Assembly: GCF_015354405.1 (NCBI RefSeq)
Contig: NZ_JADKYP010000009.1
Location: 1 to 64,000, forward strand
DNA length: 64,000 bases
Direction of reading: 5' to 3'
Source of the DNA: Nocardia sp. BSTN01
Lineage (GTDB): Bacteria; Actinomycetota; Actinomycetes; Mycobacteriales; Mycobacteriaceae
The stretch's first letter is position 1. Each line of letters begins with the position of its first letter. Shown here one piece after another: positions 52,902-62,853 of the stretch. The notes beneath the pieces were generated by a model, which worked only from the letters and a program-made list of their open reading frames with translations, was not told where the DNA came from and did not search any database. Position numbers and translations under genes: made by a program.

Positions 52902-53094
52902 CCGCCCATCCTTCCGCCGATCGCGGTCATCGAACCGCACCGCACGAACGACGCCCCCCGGTTCGGGCCGAAATCCGGAATATGTCACAAAAACGGCGAG
53001 GCGGCCTGGGTGTACGTCACAACCACGGCGGTCCATCGGCGCACGGTGATCGCAACGATGGAGCTCGCCCGCCGCGCGACGCCACACTGTCCGG

Positions 53095-53910
53095 GTGACG
53101 ACGACGAACCTGCATCCCGTGCGCGGCCGCTACCGCGATCCGGAGCTGACCTCCCTGGCGCGGACCAACTCGGTGATCGAGTTGCAGCTCGCGCACCGGT
53201 CGGTGCGCGCCTTCCTCGACGAGCCCGTGGGTGAGGAGGAGCTGACCGCGATCGTCGCGGCGGCACAGTCGGCGTCGACCTCGTCGAATCTGCAGGCGTG
53301 GAGCGTCGTCGCGGTGCGGGATCCGGCGCGCCGCGATCGACTGGCGACGCTGGCGGGCGATCAGGATTTCATCCGCCGCGCGCCGCTGTTTCTGGTGTGG
53401 CTGGCCGACCTGGGCCGGATCGCCCGGCTCGCGGCGGCCCGCCAGGCGACGGTCGACGCGACCGAATACCTCGAGTCCACGATCCTCGGTTTCGTGGATA
53501 CGTCCCTCGCGGCGCAGAACGCGGTGATCGCCGCCGAATCACTGGGTCTGGGCACGGTCTTCGTGGGCGGTATCCGCAACAACCCCGACGGCATCGCCGC
53601 CGAGTTGAATCTGCCGGACCGAGTGTTCGCCGCCTTCGGACTGGCGGTCGGTGTCCCCGATCCGGCCGAATCCGCCGGTGTGAAACCGCGACTGCCGCAA
53701 CGCGCGGTCCTGCATCACGACGTCTACGACGCCGCCGGGGATGCCGTGATCGACGATTACGACACCCGGCTGGCCGAATACAACGCCGAACACGGTCGCT
53801 CGATCGGCTGGATCGCCACCGTACTCCACCGCCTGGCCGACCGCGACAGTCTCAAAGGCCGGCACCGCCTGCGAGAACATCTGCGGAGTCAGGGTTTTCC
53901 GTCGATATAA
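53095..53910 (+). CDS. NfsA-type NADPH-dependent FMN nitroreductase-like oxidoreductase
   Basis: A 271-residue flavoprotein of the nitroreductase family. The FMN-binding start LQLAHRSVRAFLDEPV (S-x-R pattern) and QSASTSSNLQAWSVVAV are typical of NfsA/Frp-type enzymes, as are GTVFVGGIRN and the C-terminal arm KPRLPQRAVLHHDVY. It probably reduces nitro compounds, quinones or flavins. The start is GTG at 53095. Located between the two initiator tRNA genes and convergent with the second. Confidence 0.9.
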   Translation: MTTTNLHPVRGRYRDPELTSLARTNSVIELQLAHRSVRAFLDEPVGEEELTAIVAAAQSASTSSNLQAWSVVAVRDPARRDRLATLAGDQDFIRRAPLFLVWLADLGRIARLAAARQATVDATEYLESTILGFVDTSLAAQNAVIAAESLGLGTVFVGGIRNNPDGIAAELNLPDRVFAAFGLAVGVPDPAESAGVKPRLPQRAVLHHDVYDAAGDAVIDDYDTRLAEYNAEHGRSIGWIATVLHRLADRDSLKGRHRLREHLRSQGFPSI

Positions 53911-53930
53911 GCACTGCTGAACACGAAAAA

Positions 53931-53958
53931 GGTCCCGGAACCTTCTGGTTCCGGGACC
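53931..53958 (-). terminator. intrinsic terminator of initiator tRNA gene 2
   Basis: A 12-bp perfect stem (GGTCCCGGAACC and complement), a TTCT loop and a run of five T on the minus strand. It also lies 20 bp after the stop of the convergent nitroreductase-like gene, so it may serve both directions. Confidence 0.88.
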
Positions 53959-53968
53959 TCTTCACTAG

Positions 53969-54042
53969 TAGCGGGGACAGGATTTGAACCTGCGACCTCT
54001 GGGTTATGAGCCCAGCGAGCTACCGAGCTGCTCCACCCCGCG
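53969..54042 (-). tRNA. initiator tRNA-fMet (anticodon CAT), copy 2
   Basis: Same 74-nt sequence as the copy at 51057-51130, including the C1.U72 mismatch and three G-C pairs in the anticodon stem. The six bases just upstream (to about 54047) are also shared, after which the promoters diverge. Two initiator genes in the same orientation 2.9 kb apart suggest a segmental duplication. Confidence 0.96.
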
Positions 54043-55204
<1,162 letters not shown>

Positions 55205-55243
55205 GCCCGAGCGCGGCAGTTCCGCGCACGCCCGCAGAGATGC

Positions 55244-55276
55244 CAACGGCGCCCCGGATGTACCGGGGCGCCGTTG
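55244..55276. terminator. bidirectional terminator hairpin
   Basis: CAACGGCGCCCCGG and its exact complement form a 14-bp stem with a 5-nt loop between the convergent Rpf and UPF0182 genes. Confidence 0.85.
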
Positions 55277-55296
55277 TCGTCGATCACCGGCCGCCG

Positions 55297-58200
55297 CTAA
55301 CCCCCGGCCTTGTTGTAAGCGTCGATGGCCTTCTGCAGGCCTTCCAGCGCCTTGCCCAGCTGCCCGAGGTCACCGGACTTCTGCGCGTCCTCGACTCCCT
55401 TCAGGGCGTCGTTGAGCTCCTTGACCGCGGCGTCCTTGCCCGCCGACCCGGTCGCGGGTGGCGGCGCCGTCGTCGAGGGCGGCGGAGTGTTCTGGTTCGA
55501 CGGTGGTGGTGAGGTACTGCCCTGCTGGCCGGGCGGGTTGATCGCCGCCTGCCCGGGCTGCTGCGTCGTCGCGGCGCCCAATCCGTCCTGGACGTCGTTG
55601 AGGGCATCACCCAGCGTGGATTGGTAGCCCACCTTGTCGCCGTAGGAGGCCAGGACCTTCACCAGCTGTGGGAACGACGCCGTGGTCGGTCCGCTGTTGC
55701 GCTCCAGGTACCAGGGTTCGACGTAGAGGATGCCGCCCTCGCCGATGGGCAGGGTGAGCAGATTTCCGTATTTGATCTTGTTGGTGTTGCCACCGGTCAG
55801 CAATGTCCGATCGTTCGAGACCCGGGCATCGGTGGTCATCGACGTCTGGACCTGTTGCGGGCCCGGCGTCTGCGAATCCGTCGGCAGCTTGAGCACCGTG
55901 AACTTGCCGTAGTTCTCCGGATCCGCCGCGACCTGGATGTAGGCCGCGAGGAACTGGCGTTTGAAGCCGACCATCGCACTGGTCAGATTGAACTGAGGGC
56001 GGCCGGTTTTCGGATCGCCGATCAGCACGTAGTACGGCGGCTGATGCGCGTTGGTCGGGGTGTCGGAGGTCGGATCGTTCGGGACCGACCAGAACGCGTT
56101 GTTGGTGAAGAACTCACGCGGATCGTTGACGTGGTAGCGCGCCAACATCTCGCGCTGCACCTTGAACAGATCCTCCGGATACCGGAAGTGCGCACGCAGC
56201 TCCGGCGAGATCTCGCTCTGCGGCTTCACCGAGTTCGGGAACACCCCACGCCAGGCGTTGAGCACCGGATCGGTGGGATCCACGTCGTAGAGGTTGACCG
56301 TGCCGTCGTAGGCGTCGACCGTGGCCTTGACCGAATTGCGGATGTAGCTGACTTCCTTGCGCGGCAGCGTGCGACCGGTGTTCTGGTCGATGCTGTCCTC
56401 GACCACGCCTTCCAGCGAGGTGCGTTGGGCGTAGGGGAAGTTGTCCAGCGTGGTATAGGCGTCGACGATCCACAGGATGCGCCCGTTCACCACCGCCGGA
56501 TACATATCGCCGTCGGTGGTCAGCCACGGTGCCACCTGCTGCACGCGGCTGCGCGGATCGCGGTTGTAGATGATCTTCGAATCCGAGCCGATGGCGCCGG
56601 AGAACAGGATGTTGCGTTCGGCGTACTTGGCGGCGAAGGCGAGCCGGTTGAACCAGTTGCCGATCGGCACACCGCCCTTGCCGGTGTAGGTGTACTGATC
56701 GGTGCCGGTGTCGTATTCGCGCGGCGGCTGGTTGTTCCCGCCCACGATCGCGTAGTCGGCATCGGATTTCGAGATCATCTCGCCGTAGTAGATGCGCGGC
56801 TGATCGACCGGGATGGCCTGCTTGTCCTTGGGCGTGAACAGATCGCTCACCGTCGACTTGTCGCCGACGTTGAAGACCGGATATCCGTACCCGCCGCTGG
56901 AGCTGCTGGTGCCGGCGCCGGTGGCGGCCTGCTGAGTTTCCTTGGGCGGGGCCACGTTCACCCGGTTCGCCGGGGACGCGACGAAGCCGTCACCGTGGGT
57001 GTAGACGGTGTGCTTGTTGATCCAGTCGGTCTGGTTACCGGACAGGTTCTGCGGCACCAGTTCGCGAGCCGCGACGATGTAGTCCTGTTTCTCGCCGTTG
57101 ATGGTGTAGCGGTCGATGTCCAGCGGGTCCGGGAAGCCGTAGAAGTTCTGCAGCTGCTGACGCTGGATGAAGGTCTGGGTCAGCAGATTCGGATCCAGCA
57201 GCCGGATGTTGCCGATGGTCTGCTGATCGGCCGGAATCGATCCCGGATCCTTGGTCTGCGAACCCTTGTAGTCGACGTAGGAGACCTTGTCGTCGGTGAG
57301 CCCGTAGGCCTGCCGGGTCGCCGTGATGTTGCGTTCGATATAGGTCGCTTCCTTGGTGGCGGCGTTCGGGCGCACCTCGAACTGCTCGACCACCAGCGGC
57401 CACACCGCGCCGACCAGGATCGACGACAGCAACAGCAGGGCGGCCGCCATCGCGGGCACGCGCAGATCGCGCAGCACCACACCGGCGAAGAACGCGACGG
57501 CGCAGATGATCGCGATCGACATCAGGATCAGCTTGGCCGGCAGCACCGCGTTGATATCGGTGTAGGAACCACCGGTGAAGGTGGGCTCCTTGCGGGTGCT
57601 CGACAGCAGCGAGTACCGGTCGAACCAGTAGGCGACCGCCTTCAGCACCACGAACGTGCCCGCGATCAGCGCGAGCTGGATGCGGGCCGGGCGGGTCAGC
57701 GTGCCCTCACGACCGGACAGCCGCAGCCCGCCGAAGATGTAGTGCGTGACGAGATTCGCGAAGAACGCGATCACCACCGCCACGAACAGCCAGTTCAGCA
57801 GCAGCTTGTAGAACGGCAGATCGAAGGCGTAGAAACCGACGTCGATGTGGAACTGCGGATCCTTGATCCCGAACGAGCCGCCGTGCAGGAACAGCTGCAC
57901 CGTGACCCAGCTCGACTGCGCGACCAGCCCCGACAGCAGGCCGACCAGCACCGGGATGCCGATGCCGAACAGCCGCAACCGGCCCATCACGGTGGTGCGA
58001 TAGCGCGCGATCGGATCGCTGGGACCGGACACCGGGACGAAGACCGGGCGCGTTCGATAGGCGGCCAGCAGCGCCAGCCAGACCAGGGCCCCGACCGCGA
58101 CCGCGACGATGAGGAACAACAGGAGCCGGGTGACGAGCACCGTGGTGAACACCTGGCGGAAGCCGACCTCGCCGAACCACAACCAGTTGGTGTACGCGTC

Positions 58201-58305
58201 GGTCAACCGCGGGCCGACCAGCAGTAACGCCGCAATCACGAGCGCGGTGATCAGCAATATCCGGCTGCGTCGAGACAGCGAAGGTAAGCCTGTCGGGGGG
58301 CGCAT
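55297..58305 (-). CDS. UPF0182-family large membrane protein
   Basis: A 1002-residue protein. Seven hydrophobic helices in the first 300 residues are followed by a long extracytoplasmic domain (about 310-900) containing conserved segments such as YIERNITATRQAYGL and NRLAFAAKYAERNILFSG. A Pro/Gln/Thr-rich linker and a C-terminal coiled region (VKELNDALKGVEDAQK) follow. The family is universal in actinobacteria (Rv3193c in M. tuberculosis) and of unknown function. ATG at 58305; a GTG at 58308 is also possible. Confidence 0.93.
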   Translation of the reverse strand: MRPPTGLPSLSRRSRILLITALVIAALLLVGPRLTDAYTNWLWFGEVGFRQVFTTVLVTRLLLFLIVAVAVGALVWLALLAAYRTRPVFVPVSGPSDPIARYRTTVMGRLRLFGIGIPVLVGLLSGLVAQSSWVTVQLFLHGGSFGIKDPQFHIDVGFYAFDLPFYKLLLNWLFVAVVIAFFANLVTHYIFGGLRLSGREGTLTRPARIQLALIAGTFVVLKAVAYWFDRYSLLSSTRKEPTFTGGSYTDINAVLPAKLILMSIAIICAVAFFAGVVLRDLRVPAMAAALLLLSSILVGAVWPLVVEQFEVRPNAATKEATYIERNITATRQAYGLTDDKVSYVDYKGSQTKDPGSIPADQQTIGNIRLLDPNLLTQTFIQRQQLQNFYGFPDPLDIDRYTINGEKQDYIVAARELVPQNLSGNQTDWINKHTVYTHGDGFVASPANRVNVAPPKETQQAATGAGTSSSSGGYGYPVFNVGDKSTVSDLFTPKDKQAIPVDQPRIYYGEMISKSDADYAIVGGNNQPPREYDTGTDQYTYTGKGGVPIGNWFNRLAFAAKYAERNILFSGAIGSDSKIIYNRDPRSRVQQVAPWLTTDGDMYPAVVNGRILWIVDAYTTLDNFPYAQRTSLEGVVEDSIDQNTGRTLPRKEVSYIRNSVKATVDAYDGTVNLYDVDPTDPVLNAWRGVFPNSVKPQSEISPELRAHFRYPEDLFKVQREMLARYHVNDPREFFTNNAFWSVPNDPTSDTPTNAHQPPYYVLIGDPKTGRPQFNLTSAMVGFKRQFLAAYIQVAADPENYGKFTVLKLPTDSQTPGPQQVQTSMTTDARVSNDRTLLTGGNTNKIKYGNLLTLPIGEGGILYVEPWYLERNSGPTTASFPQLVKVLASYGDKVGYQSTLGDALNDVQDGLGAATTQQPGQAAINPPGQQGSTSPPPSNQNTPPPSTTAPPPATGSAGKDAAVKELNDALKGVEDAQKSGDLGQLGKALEGLQKAIDAYNKAGG

Positions 58306-58505
58306 GCCCACGATGCCACTCTCCCAGATCCGGCGGCGTACCGAAGCGATTGTCGGCCGATACACCGCAGTCCGATGATGCGTATGGTCCCTGCGGACCG
58401 TCTCTCGCGCCCCACTCTACGTAAAACGGGTCGGCTTGGATCGCGATGGCTCCGGTATGCCGTGGCGGGGACGCGGGCGCTCGCGCTGGACGTACAGTGT
58501 CGGCC

Positions 58506-59093
58506 GTGACTGTGGACAATCCCTCCTCCGCCCTGTACCGCTGCATCCGGGACGTGGCCGAGTTCGCCGACACCGAGGGCTGGGATCAGCCACCGCAGTT
58601 GTTCGCGCTGGTGCCGACCGCCGACCTGGTGGCCGCCGAGCCGACGCTCGAGGATCAGCTCGACGACGGGGCCGCCTTGACTCCCATTGCCCAGGAACCG
58701 CTTCCCGACGATCTGAGCGGCGATTCGATGGCCCTCGACGAATTCCTCGCCACCACCAGCTGGCCGCCCGCCGTCGAGGGGGTGGTGCTGGTGCAGCAGA
58801 TCGTGGTGCTGCCGCCGAACGCCGAACGCACGCTCGACGAGGCCATCGCACCGCTGCTGGCCGATCGCGACGCCGCAGACCGCGCCGGTCGCGACGCCGC
58901 GCAGACTCATCCCGAGCGCCGCGACGCGCGGCTCTACGCCGGTGTGCTGCGCGACGGAGTCTCGTTGTGCCTGTTGCAGTTACGCCCCGAAGAGGACGAG
59001 GCGTTCCCCGATCTGGATCTGCGCACCGCGCCGAACCTGGCCCCCAACCTGATCGACGCGCTGCGCCACACGCTCGAGAACGAGCCGGACTAA
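58506..59093 (+). CDS. PPA1309-family conserved actinobacterial protein
   Basis: A 195-residue soluble protein matching the PPA1309 family: SALYRCIRDVAEFADTEGWD near the start, RLYAGVLRDGVSLCLLQLRP in the middle and NLIDALRHTLE at the end. No function is known. GTG at 58506 fits the conserved start. It is divergent from UPF0182 and overlaps the convergent PDZ-protease gene by four bases at the stops. This arrangement is conserved in related genera. Confidence 0.85.
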   Translation: MTVDNPSSALYRCIRDVAEFADTEGWDQPPQLFALVPTADLVAAEPTLEDQLDDGAALTPIAQEPLPDDLSGDSMALDEFLATTSWPPAVEGVVLVQQIVVLPPNAERTLDEAIAPLLADRDAADRAGRDAAQTHPERRDARLYAGVLRDGVSLCLLQLRPEEDEAFPDLDLRTAPNLAPNLIDALRHTLENEPD

Positions 59094-60124
59094 CCGCAAC
59101 TGGGGGCGGGACGCCCGGCGTTGACGTCGTCGAGCGACTGCACCGCGCTGGACAACGTGTCGACCTTCACCAGTTTGAGGCCGTCCGGGGTGCGCTGGCG
59201 AGCCTCGTTGCAGTTGTCGGCGGGGACCAGGAAGGTCTCCGCACCGGCGTCGCGGGCCGCGATCATCTTGTACTGGATACCGCCGATCGGGCCGACCTTG
59301 CCCTGCGGATCGATGGTTCCGGTGCCGGCGACGAACCGTCCGCCGTTGAGCTCGCCGGGGCTGAGCTTGTCGACCAGGGCCAGGCTGAACATCAGACCGG
59401 CCGACGGGCCGCCGATATCGGCGAGATTGAAATCGACCTGCAGCGGACCGGCGGGCACCTCCTGCGGGGTGACGCCGAGGTAGGCCTTGTTCGAATCGTC
59501 CGGGCGCGCACCGAGTTTCACCTCGACCGTCTGTTCCACGCCGCCGCGGCGGATCACCATCGGGATCGTCGTGCCCGGGGCGGCGCCCTGCACCGCGTCG
59601 ATCACGTCCTTGGAGGTCGTGATCGGTTTCCCGTTCACGCTCACCAGTTCGTCACCCTTCTGCAGCACCGCTTTGGCCGGGCCGTCGTCGGCCACCACGC
59701 GCACCTGAACCTTGGTCGGATACTTCAGGAAGTTCAGCGCCGCCAGTTCGGCGTTGTCCTCGGATTCCTTGAAATCGGCCTGGTTGGACTTGTCCACCTG
59801 GTCGCGGGAAACGCCGGGCGGGTAGACCTCGGCCCGCGGCACCAGGCCGTAGCGGCCGTCCACCCATAAGCCCATCGCCTCGAATATATTCAGCCCGTCG
59901 CGAACGGACACCGTCGTCATGTTGAGGTGTCCGGAGGTCGGATCCACCGCGGCGCCCTGCACCGCGACGACCTGCTTGCCCTCCACCTCGCCGAGGGTAT
60001 TGAAGGTGGGACCAGGGCCGAGAGCGACGAACGGCACCGTCACCGCACTGCCCACCACACCGAGGACGAGCACGGGCACCAGAGCCGCTATCAAGGTGAT
60101 GATCCGACGATTCACCCGGCCCAC
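59090..60124 (-). CDS. PDZ-domain Lon-like (S16) membrane protease
   Basis: A 344-residue protein. One N-terminal membrane helix (about 8-30) anchors it. A PDZ domain follows (about 140-225, with VLQKGDELVSVNGKPI), then a C-terminal S16 protease domain with catalytic Ser in IGGPSAGLMFSLAL and Lys in GPIGGIQYKMIAA. It corresponds to YlbL-type proteases and to Rv3194c of M. tuberculosis. GTG starts at 60124 or 60115 are both possible. The neighbouring gene on the other side is the zinc metalloprotease-like gene, as in mycobacteria. Confidence 0.93.
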   Translation of the reverse strand: MGRVNRRIITLIAALVPVLVLGVVGSAVTVPFVALGPGPTFNTLGEVEGKQVVAVQGAAVDPTSGHLNMTTVSVRDGLNIFEAMGLWVDGRYGLVPRAEVYPPGVSRDQVDKSNQADFKESEDNAELAALNFLKYPTKVQVRVVADDGPAKAVLQKGDELVSVNGKPITTSKDVIDAVQGAAPGTTIPMVIRRGGVEQTVEVKLGARPDDSNKAYLGVTPQEVPAGPLQVDFNLADIGGPSAGLMFSLALVDKLSPGELNGGRFVAGTGTIDPQGKVGPIGGIQYKMIAARDAGAETFLVPADNCNEARQRTPDGLKLVKVDTLSSAVQSLDDVNAGRPAPSCG

Positions 60125-60165
60125 AGTAGCGGCTCCACGATCACCATCCGCGTAGCCTTGGGGGC

Positions 60166-61599
60166 ATGAGCGACGTGCCCTTCGGATTCTCGAACCGCGA
60201 CGACGATCCCGACCGCGACAAGCGTGACGATCAGGCCGGTTCCGGAGCGAACAACCCCTTCGCCTTCGGCATGGGGTCTTCGGGCGCGGCCGGATTCGAT
60301 CCCGCGGCCTTCGGGCAGATGCTGACCTCGCTCGGGCAGATGTTCTCCACCATGAGCCAGCCGGGCGGCCAGGCGAGTCCGGTCAACTACGACGTCGCCA
60401 AGCGGCTGGCCCGCCAGCAACTCGGATCGACGGTCGCGCCGATCACCGATGGTGCGCAGCGCGCCGTCAGCGATGCCGCGCACCTGGCCGAACTGTGGTT
60501 GGACGCGGCGACCACCCTGCCCGCCGGGGCCACCAGGACGGTCGCGTGGTCGCCTAACGATTGGATCGAGCAGACGCTGCCGACCTGGAAGCGGCTGTGT
60601 GATCCGGTCGCCGAGCAGGTCTCGGGTATGTGGAGTTCGACACTGCCGGAGGAGGCCAAGCAGTTCGCCGGGCCGATGCTCGGCATGCTCGGGCAGATGG
60701 GCGGTCTGGCCTTCGGCTCGCAACTCGGGCAGGCGCTGGGACAGCTCGCACAGGAGGTACTGACTTCCACCGATATCGGGCTGCCGCTGGGTCCGGCCGG
60801 AACCGCGGCGCTGCTGCCGAGCGCGATCAGCGAATTCAGCAAGGGCCTGGAGCTTCCCGAAAGCGAGATCCTGGTCTATCTGGCCGCTCGCGAGGCCGCC
60901 CACCAGCGGCTGTTCGCCCATGTGCCGTGGCTGCGGCAGCAGGTTCTGGGCGCGGTCGAGGATTACGCGCGTGGCATCCGGATGGACTTCTCCGCGATCG
61001 AGGAGGCCGCGCAGAACATCGATCCGATGTCGCTGACCGATCCGTCGAAACTCGAGGAACTGCTGTCGCAGGGCACCTTCGAACCGCAGACCACCCCCGA
61101 GCAGAAGGCCGCGCTGGAGCGGTTGGAAACGCTGCTGGCGCTGATCGAGGGCTGGGTTCAGGTCGTGGTGGCCGAGGCCGTCGGCGACCGGCTGCCCGGT
61201 GCGGGTGCGCTGGCCGAGACGCTGCGGCGCCGCCGCGCCACCGGAGGACCGGCCGAGCAGACCTTCGCCACCCTGGTCGGCTTGGAGTTGCGTCCGCGCA
61301 AGCTGCGGGAGGCCGCCACGCTGTGGCAGCGGCTGACCACCGACGCAGGGATGTCGGCCCGCGACGCGGTGTGGGCGCATCCGGACCTGCTGCCCAGTTC
61401 CGAGGATCTCGACAAGCCGAGCGGCTTCATCGACGGTGTGATCGGTGGCGGCGCCAACGTTTTCGACGATCCGCTGGCACAGCTGGCCGAGACCGAGGCG
61501 CGCGAACGCCGCGAAGGCGCTGCGGCGCAACAGGAACGGCCGAACGAGGACTCCGACGGCGACACCGATGACGAGCGCGGCGAGAACGAGGACCGCTAG
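60166..61599 (+). CDS. zinc-dependent metalloprotease-like protein (DUF2342)
   Basis: A 477-residue soluble protein of the DUF2342/coenzyme-F420-associated hydrolase family. It starts SDVPFGFSNRDDDPD and has PVNYDVAKRLARQQLG, GQMGGLAFGSQLGQALG and the histidine-bearing helix YLAAREAAHQRLFAHVPW, taken as the remnant metalloprotease signature. The acidic C-terminal tail is low-complexity. It is divergent from the PDZ protease (41-bp gap), matching the Rv3194c-Rv3195 order. Proteolytic activity is inferred from the family name only. Confidence 0.9.
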   Translation: MSDVPFGFSNRDDDPDRDKRDDQAGSGANNPFAFGMGSSGAAGFDPAAFGQMLTSLGQMFSTMSQPGGQASPVNYDVAKRLARQQLGSTVAPITDGAQRAVSDAAHLAELWLDAATTLPAGATRTVAWSPNDWIEQTLPTWKRLCDPVAEQVSGMWSSTLPEEAKQFAGPMLGMLGQMGGLAFGSQLGQALGQLAQEVLTSTDIGLPLGPAGTAALLPSAISEFSKGLELPESEILVYLAAREAAHQRLFAHVPWLRQQVLGAVEDYARGIRMDFSAIEEAAQNIDPMSLTDPSKLEELLSQGTFEPQTTPEQKAALERLETLLALIEGWVQVVVAEAVGDRLPGAGALAETLRRRRATGGPAEQTFATLVGLELRPRKLREAATLWQRLTTDAGMSARDAVWAHPDLLPSSEDLDKPSGFIDGVIGGGANVFDDPLAQLAETEARERREGAAAQQERPNEDSDGDTDDERGENEDR

Positions 61600-61631
61600 C
61601 CGGCGGCGTCACCGAGTCCGGTCGGCGCGGT

Positions 61632-62618
61632 TCAGCCCAGTCGCGCCTCGGCGGTCGCGTAGCCGAACAGCTTGCGCCCCTTAGACAATGCGTCGACCAC
61701 GACGGTCACCGTGCGGCGCCGCGAACTGAGCCAGCCGACCTGGCCACCGAACAGGATCGACGCCGGAGCGTCGGAGTCGACCGGCAGATAGTGCATCTTG
61801 GGCGCGTACTGCACCCGCAGTTTGGTCAGTGCGGTCGGATCGCCGAGCCAGCGGCCGAGGTAGCCGGCGACCAGGCCGAGCGTCAGCATGCCGGGTACCG
61901 CCCCCGTCGCGACGCCGGACCGCCGCGGATCCACGACGTCGGCGTGACGCAGCACATCGTCGGCCGCGACCGTGACGGTGTCGGCGGGCAGATCCGCGCC
62001 GACCGCCAGCGGGCCGAGATCGACGATCGGGCGCGGTAGCGGCGGTTGGATCCGGTCCCGCTGCGGCGTGCGCAGCCGCCGTTGCGCCGGGACCGGTTCC
62101 AGATCGTGCGGCCGCTGGGGCGCCCCGGATCGCGCACGCGCACAGGTTCCGGGCTGGGTGTGCACCAGCAGGGTGGAGGAGCCGCTCGTCACGACCTGAC
62201 CGTCGTCGTCGCGCAACAGGGTGGTCACCGAGACCACGTCGTAGTCGCGGTAGTGGCGGAAGGATTCGAATCCGATATCGCAGCTGATGCGGTCGCCGGC
62301 CAACAGCGGGCGCACGATTTCCAGCGTGCGGTCGGCATGCACGACGCATCCGCTGTGAAAACCCGGTACGAGTGCGTCCAGCGTCCGTTCCTCGGCGCGC
62401 ATCCACACCGTGGTGGCGAAGGTCGGCGGGGCCACCAGGGCATCGAATCCGCGTGCGGCGGCGGCGCGTTCGTCGCAGTGGATGGGGTCGGTGGCGCCTA
62501 TCGCCCGGGCGTACTCGCGAATCGTGGCCGCGGCGATCGGCCGATCGCCGCGGGTTCGAAACCGATGTTCGCCGTGCGGCGACGCCACCGGTGGCACGTC
62601 GAGGGATGCGCTGACCAT
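61632..62618 (-). CDS. double-hotdog MaoC-like dehydratase
   Basis: A 328-residue protein with two hotdog halves. The N-terminal half has the MaoC dehydratase N-terminal pattern (YARAIGATDPIHCDERAAAA then LVAPPTFATTVW, and LLAGDRISCDIGFESFRHYR). The C-terminal half contains TGAVPGMLTLGLVAGYLGRW and closes with a strand pair. Such proteins hydrate enoyl-thioesters or assemble as HadAB-like subunits. A strong ribosome site (AAAGGAGCAAT) precedes the ATG. It is convergent with the metalloprotease-like gene. Confidence 0.82.
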   Translation of the reverse strand: MVSASLDVPPVASPHGEHRFRTRGDRPIAAATIREYARAIGATDPIHCDERAAAARGFDALVAPPTFATTVWMRAEERTLDALVPGFHSGCVVHADRTLEIVRPLLAGDRISCDIGFESFRHYRDYDVVSVTTLLRDDDGQVVTSGSSTLLVHTQPGTCARARSGAPQRPHDLEPVPAQRRLRTPQRDRIQPPLPRPIVDLGPLAVGADLPADTVTVAADDVLRHADVVDPRRSGVATGAVPGMLTLGLVAGYLGRWLGDPTALTKLRVQYAPKMHYLPVDSDAPASILFGGQVGWLSSRRRTVTVVVDALSKGRKLFGYATAEARLG

Positions 62619-62776
62619 ATTGCTCCTTTAACCGACCCGAATCGACCCGATTGTCGGCCGCCGGTGGCCGGGCGTTAGCACTCTCTGCGCCGGTCTGGAA
62701 AATTCACGGCGAGTCGTCGGCGAGTTTTGTGAAACGATGCGTTCACAGTGATGCTGCGACATCATCCGAAGCACCC

Positions 62777-62803
62777 TGTGGATAACACCGAACCTGTGGA
62801 TAA
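62777..62803. promoter_or_regulatory. two perfect DnaA boxes
   Basis: TGTGGATAA, the complement of the DnaA consensus TTATCCACA, occurs at 62777-62785 and 62795-62803, each inside an exact CCTGTGGATAAC repeat 18 bp apart. They lie between the MaoC-like gene and the ThiF-like gene, about 50 bp before the latter's start. No dnaA, dnaN or AT-rich unwinding element is nearby, so this is more likely a DnaA-responsive promoter or titration site than an origin. Confidence 0.6.
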
Positions 62804-62853
62804 CCAGCAGTTTTCCCGCGGGTGTGTCTCGGCCCGCCGACAATACTGACCCC

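Noticed and set aside
55621-58227. An 868-codon plus-strand frame opposite the UPF0182 gene
   Set aside because: Low-complexity Arg/Asp/Gln/Gly composition and no start site context; the minus-strand UPF0182 protein is clearly the real gene.
62777-62803. Chromosomal replication origin
   Set aside because: Only two DnaA boxes, with no AT-rich unwinding region and no dnaA, dnaN or recF-type genes near.
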